Assembly (NCBI GenBank): GCA_038749025.1
Contig: JBCDIL010000018.1
Location: 3,764 to 67,763, forward strand
Length of the DNA: 64,000 nt
Direction: 5' to 3'
DNA from: JBCAXA01 sp038749025
GTDB lineage: Bacteria > Pseudomonadota > Gammaproteobacteria > Steroidobacterales > Woeseiaceae
The notes beneath the pieces are model-generated. The model was not told the DNA's origin. It did not search any database and saw nothing but the letters and a program-made list of their open reading frames with translations. Each line of letters begins with the position of its first letter. Within the stretch, counting starts at the first letter, position 1. The translations under genes were made by a program, and so were the position numbers. This document shows positions 61,071-64,000 of this stretch, piece by piece.

Positions 61071-62111
61071 ATGGTCGCCACGGCGAAATCCCTAACGGAT
61101 GACGCGATCTGGATCGGTCCGCATCGGCTATCCGGCCGGGCGTTAATGGCGCCGATGGCCGGAATCACCGATCCGCCGTTCCGGCGTATTGTGCGCCGAT
61201 TCGGAGCCGCCGTTGCGGCCTCGGAAATGACGACCGCGGACACGAGTCTCTGGCAAAGTCGGAAGTCTCAACAGCGACTCGCTTTCGACGACGAGGCGGG
61301 ACTGCGGGTCGTGCAAATCGCCGGTGCCGATGCAGAGCCGATGGCGCAAGCCGCCATCGCGCTCGAGCAAATGGGCGCCGACATCGTCGACATCAATATG
61401 GGCTGCCCAGCCAAAAAAGTCTGCCGCAAACTCGCCGGCTCGGCTCTGCTTCGCGACGAGACTGAAGTCGCCACTATCCTCAATGCCGTCGTCAACGCGG
61501 TCACCATCCCCGTCACGCTGAAAACGCGCACGGGTTGGGACACCGACAACCGCAATATCGTGCGGATCGCGACGTTAGCTGAGGACAGTGGTATCGCTGC
61601 GTTAGCAGTGCACGGGCGAACGCGCGCGTGTCGCTTTGGTGGCACGGCCGAATACGCGCATATCGCCGCCGCCGCCGCTGCCGTGCGCATACCGGTTTTT
61701 GCTAACGGCGACATCACGACACCGGAGAAGGCACTTGAAGTTTATCAAGCAAGCAACGTTGCCGGCGTAATGATTGGTCGTGCTGCAAAAGGTCAGCCGT
61801 GGATCTTTCGCGACATAAACGCTGCTCTCGACAAAAACGGCTCGGTGTCAAGACTTTCTATCGTGGAGGTCCGTGATATTATCCTCGGCCACCTCGAAGA
61901 CATGTACCGTTTTTATGGGGATAAAAGCGGTGTACGGGTGGCAAGAAAACATCTGATCGCTTACAGCGAGAACCTGACAGGTGGGGACGCATTTCGTCGC
62001 GCCGTCGTGCGAGAAGAGGCCGCGACACAGCAGTTTGAAATGACCGCATCGTTTCTCGCAACAACGAGTTGGTCGATCAGTACCCCGAGGGCCGGGGCTG
62101 GCACCGAATAG
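61071..62111 (+). CDS. dusB: tRNA-dihydrouridine synthase B
   Basis: 346 residues. RALMAPMAGITDPPFRRIVRRFGA, ASEMTTAD, VVQIAGADAEPMAQAA, the catalytic cysteine in DINMGCPAKKVCRKLAGSALL, VTLKTRTGWD, VHGRTRACRFGG and VFANGDITTPEKA, GVMIGRAAKGQPWIF. FMN/NADPH reduction of uridine in the tRNA D-loop. Co-transcribed with fis as in E. coli. Confidence 0.97.
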   Translation: MVATAKSLTDDAIWIGPHRLSGRALMAPMAGITDPPFRRIVRRFGAAVAASEMTTADTSLWQSRKSQQRLAFDDEAGLRVVQIAGADAEPMAQAAIALEQMGADIVDINMGCPAKKVCRKLAGSALLRDETEVATILNAVVNAVTIPVTLKTRTGWDTDNRNIVRIATLAEDSGIAALAVHGRTRACRFGGTAEYAHIAAAAAAVRIPVFANGDITTPEKALEVYQASNVAGVMIGRAAKGQPWIFRDINAALDKNGSVSRLSIVEVRDIILGHLEDMYRFYGDKSGVRVARKHLIAYSENLTGGDAFRRAVVREEAATQQFEMTASFLATTSWSISTPRAGAGTE

Positions 62112-62163
62112 ATGCCACCGGGAAGAATAACGAGACAAAACAAAATCCGGGCACGTAACCACC

Positions 62164-62430
62164 GTGGCAAAGAAGAAAGCGAAGAAAGACAAAAACAAAC
62201 CACTGGGACGACTGACCGAAGAAGCGCTAACGCAATACTTCAGCACCTTGAACGGCCACAACCCGAACGGGCTGTACGACCTGGTGTTGGGTGAAGTCGA
62301 AAAACCATTGCTGCGCAAAGTGATGCAATACACGGGCGGTAACCAAAGTCGAGCAGCCGAGGTACTCGGCATCAATCGCGGCACGCTGCGCAAAAAGCTG
62401 CAGCAATACGCACTGATCGAACAACGTTAG
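62164..62430 (+). CDS. fis: DNA-binding protein Fis
   Basis: 88 residues, GTG start. Lys-rich N-terminus, the dimer helices LTEEALTQYFSTLNGHNPNGLYDLVLGEVEKPLLRKVMQYTGG and the helix-turn-helix NQSRAAEVLGINRGTLRKKLQQY. A nucleoid protein that bends DNA and activates stable RNA genes. Follows dusB; upstream of purH. Confidence 0.98.
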   Translation: MAKKKAKKDKNKPLGRLTEEALTQYFSTLNGHNPNGLYDLVLGEVEKPLLRKVMQYTGGNQSRAAEVLGINRGTLRKKLQQYALIEQR

Positions 62431-62440
62431 ACGGTCTGTT

Positions 62441-64000
62441 ATGAACCATGCCCCGCGCGCGCTGCTGAGCGTCTCCGACAAAACGGGGCTGACCGAGTTT
62501 GCAGCGGCTCTTGAAGGGGCCGGTTATGAGCTCGTCTCTACCGGTGGTAGCGCGAAAGCAATAGCGGCGGCCGGTATTGCCGTCACCGACGTAGCGAGCG
62601 TCACCGGTTTCCCGGAGATCATGGCGGGTCGGGTCAAGACGCTGCACCCTGCGGTGCACGGCGGCATCTTGGCACGGCGTGGCACGGACGAAGCAACGAT
62701 GGCCGAACATGGAATCCGGCCAATCGATATTGTGGTCGTCAATCTATATCCGTTCGAGCAAACCATCGCCCGTGACGGAGCGAGCTTTGCTGACGCCATC
62801 GAGAACATCGATATTGGCGGACCGGCGATGATACGGGCTGCCGCCAAGAACCACGCGTCCGTCGCTGTGATCGTAGACCCTAAAGACTACGAACGCGTCG
62901 CGGCCACGTTAACGAGCGGCGGACCTAGCGAGGAACTTCGCAGCGAACTCGCGGCGCGTGCGTACCGTCATACCGCGTTCTACGACACCGTCATCAGCGA
63001 ATACTTGCTGAACAAAAAAGACGCACGGCCTGATGGCACGGCACTGGCGATTGCGGCCCGCGAGGTGATGCCGCTTCGCTATGGCGAGAACCCACACCAA
63101 TCCGCCAGACTCTACCGCGACCCGGGCGTGCAATCCGGAACATTGGCGGCTGCCGAACTGCTACAGGGCAAACCGCTGTCCTACAACAATCTTGCCGATG
63201 CCGACGCCGCGTTGGAGTGTGTGCGACATTTCGACAGCGCGGCCTGCGTCATCGTCAAACACGCCAATCCGTGCGGCGTAGCGACCGGCGAATCGGCACT
63301 CGACGTTTACGAGGCCGCGTACCGAACCGATCCAACCTCGGCCTTCGGCGGCATCATCGCGTTTAATTGCGCGCTCGATGCGGCAACAGCGACGGCGATT
63401 ATCGATCGGCAATTTGTCGAGGTGTTATTGGCACCGACCGTCGACGAGGCGGCCCGCGATGTTCTCGCGAAACGCTCGAACCTACGTTTACTCGAAATCG
63501 GTGACCTGCACGAGCGCCGCGACGCCGCCTACGAGATAAAGAAAATCTCGGGCGGACTACTCGTCCAAGATCGTGACGACGGTGTCATCGGCGAAACCGA
63601 CCTCACCGTAGTGACCGCTCGCGCGCCAGATCCTCACGAATTACGCGATTTATTGTTCGCCTGGAAAGTCGTCAAGTACGTCAAATCGAACGCCATTGTG
63701 TTTTGCCGTGACAACGCGACGCTTGGTATCGGCGCCGGACAGATGAGCCGGGTCTATTCAACTCGTATAGCCGCGATCAAAGCCGCGGATGAGTCGCTGG
63801 ACCTCAATGGCTCTGTGCTGGCATCGGATGCGTTTTTCCCGTTCCGCGACGGCATCGATGCGGCGGCAGAACATGGCATCCGAGCGGTCATACAACCGGG
63901 CGGCTCCAAACGCGACAACGAAGTTATCGACGCCGCCAACGACCATGGGCTAGCCATGGTGATGACCGGCATGCGTCATTTCCATGGGCTAGCCATGGAA
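62441..64000 (+). CDS. purH: bifunctional AICAR transformylase/IMP cyclohydrolase (3' end outside window)
   Basis: ATG 62441; 520 codons are in the window, nearly the whole protein (about 525 in relatives). IMP cyclohydrolase part: LLSVSDKTGLTEFAAAL, YELVSTGGSAKAI, GRVKTLHPAVHGGIL, NLYPFEQTI. AICAR transformylase part: PLRYGENPHQSARLY, VIVKHANPCGVATG, FGGIIAFN, VVKYVKSNAIVFCRDNATLGIGAGQMSRV and DAFFPFRDGIDAAAEHG. It makes the last two steps of IMP synthesis. After the usual end MTGMRHF, the frame continues with HGLAME and no stop before the edge, through a palindromic repeat. Confidence 0.96.
   Translation, partial: MNHAPRALLSVSDKTGLTEFAAALEGAGYELVSTGGSAKAIAAAGIAVTDVASVTGFPEIMAGRVKTLHPAVHGGILARRGTDEATMAEHGIRPIDIVVVNLYPFEQTIARDGASFADAIENIDIGGPAMIRAAAKNHASVAVIVDPKDYERVAATLTSGGPSEELRSELAARAYRHTAFYDTVISEYLLNKKDARPDGTALAIAAREVMPLRYGENPHQSARLYRDPGVQSGTLAAAELLQGKPLSYNNLADADAALECVRHFDSAACVIVKHANPCGVATGESALDVYEAAYRTDPTSAFGGIIAFNCALDAATATAIIDRQFVEVLLAPTVDEAARDVLAKRSNLRLLEIGDLHERRDAAYEIKKISGGLLVQDRDDGVIGETDLTVVTARAPDPHELRDLLFAWKVVKYVKSNAIVFCRDNATLGIGAGQMSRVYSTRIAAIKAADESLDLNGSVLASDAFFPFRDGIDAAAEHGIRAVIQPGGSKRDNEVIDAANDHGLAMVMTGMRHFHGLAME
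63943..64000. repeat. duplicated CCATGG...CCATGG palindromes at the purH end
   Basis: CCATGGGCTAGCCATGG occurs at 63943-63959 and again at 63982-63998, 39 bases apart. The second lies in an inverted repeat with arms TTCCATGG and CCATGGAA around GCTAG. The first encodes the conserved HGLAM of PurH; the second repeats HGLAM after the normal C-terminus. Confidence 0.7.

Noticed and set aside
1..64000. CRISPR arrays, transposases, prophage or tRNA/rRNA genes
   Set aside because: No direct-repeat/spacer pattern, transposase or integrase motif, or cloverleaf was recognised; the only tandem repeat is the REP-like unit at 50255. A tRNA scan was not possible.

Overview
The window reads as a chromosomal segment of a free-living, probably marine or aquatic gammaproteobacterium with moderately high G+C. 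The strongest clue is the right end, where dsbD, a TlpA-like thioredoxin, aroQ, accB, accC, prmA, a zinc-ribbon/DUF3426 protein, dusB, fis and purH follow one another in an order typical of Gammaproteobacteria. The groESL operon carries a CIRCE element. There are no transposases, phage genes, CRISPR arrays, rRNA or tRNA genes that I can see. Genes are densely packed and many starts overlap or nearly touch the preceding stop.

Layout. 1-7.4 kb: a surface/periplasmic module. A PD40/HzsA-like beta-propeller lipoprotein (cut by the window edge) is divergent from a c-type cytochrome, a two-CXXCH LamG lipoprotein and a Tat-type DUF1501-like protein, closed by a good terminator. 7.4-9.8 kb: a Trm112-like/methyltransferase protein and a haloalkane dehalogenase. 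9.8-15.9 kb (minus strand): histidine kinase, double-receiver response regulator, TonB-C protein, BASS transporter and SRPBCC protein. 16.2-18.5 kb: a beta-CASP nuclease translationally coupled to a sirtuin. 18.5-24.9 kb: an RND efflux operon facing its own TetR repressor, with one palindrome over both promoters. 24.9-38.9 kb: housekeeping and accessory genes (rhomboid, DMT transporter, MscS, an SOS-controlled radical SAM protein, TPR/TonB-C protein, M48 protease, MsrA, SMP-30-like protein, Bcr/CflA MFS, M49-like peptidase, SRPBCC/GyrI-like protein). 38.8-42.9 kb: a type 2 isoleucyl-tRNA synthetase behind a complete T-box riboswitch. 42.9-50.2 kb: S46 peptidase, alpha/beta hydrolase, membrane protein, DsbA/FrnE-like protein, MsrPQ and a GlyGly-CTERM surface protein. 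50.2-52.7 kb: a 110-bp tandem REP-like repeat and groESL. 52.9-64 kb: the dsbD-to-purH block; purH runs off the window.

Themes. Protein redox quality control is well represented (MsrA in the cytoplasm, MsrPQ and DsbD in the envelope, TlpA-like and DsbA-like proteins). Several regulatory circuits can be read directly from DNA: an isoleucine T-box, a LexA box on a near-leaderless promoter, a TetR operator covering two promoters, and CIRCE with an overlapping sigma32/sigma70-like promoter.

Most remarkable: (1) ileS with a T-box leader (AUC specifier, GGGUGGUACCGCG antiterminator bulge, strong terminator), a regulator characteristic of Gram-positive bacteria, driving an IleRS that lacks a C-terminal zinc finger and has GIHH in place of the HIGH signature; this combination suggests horizontal acquisition and mupirocin resistance. 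(2) The cytochrome/LamG/DUF1501/HzsA-like module at the left end, whose role is unknown. (3) The SOS-controlled PA0069-family radical SAM gene.
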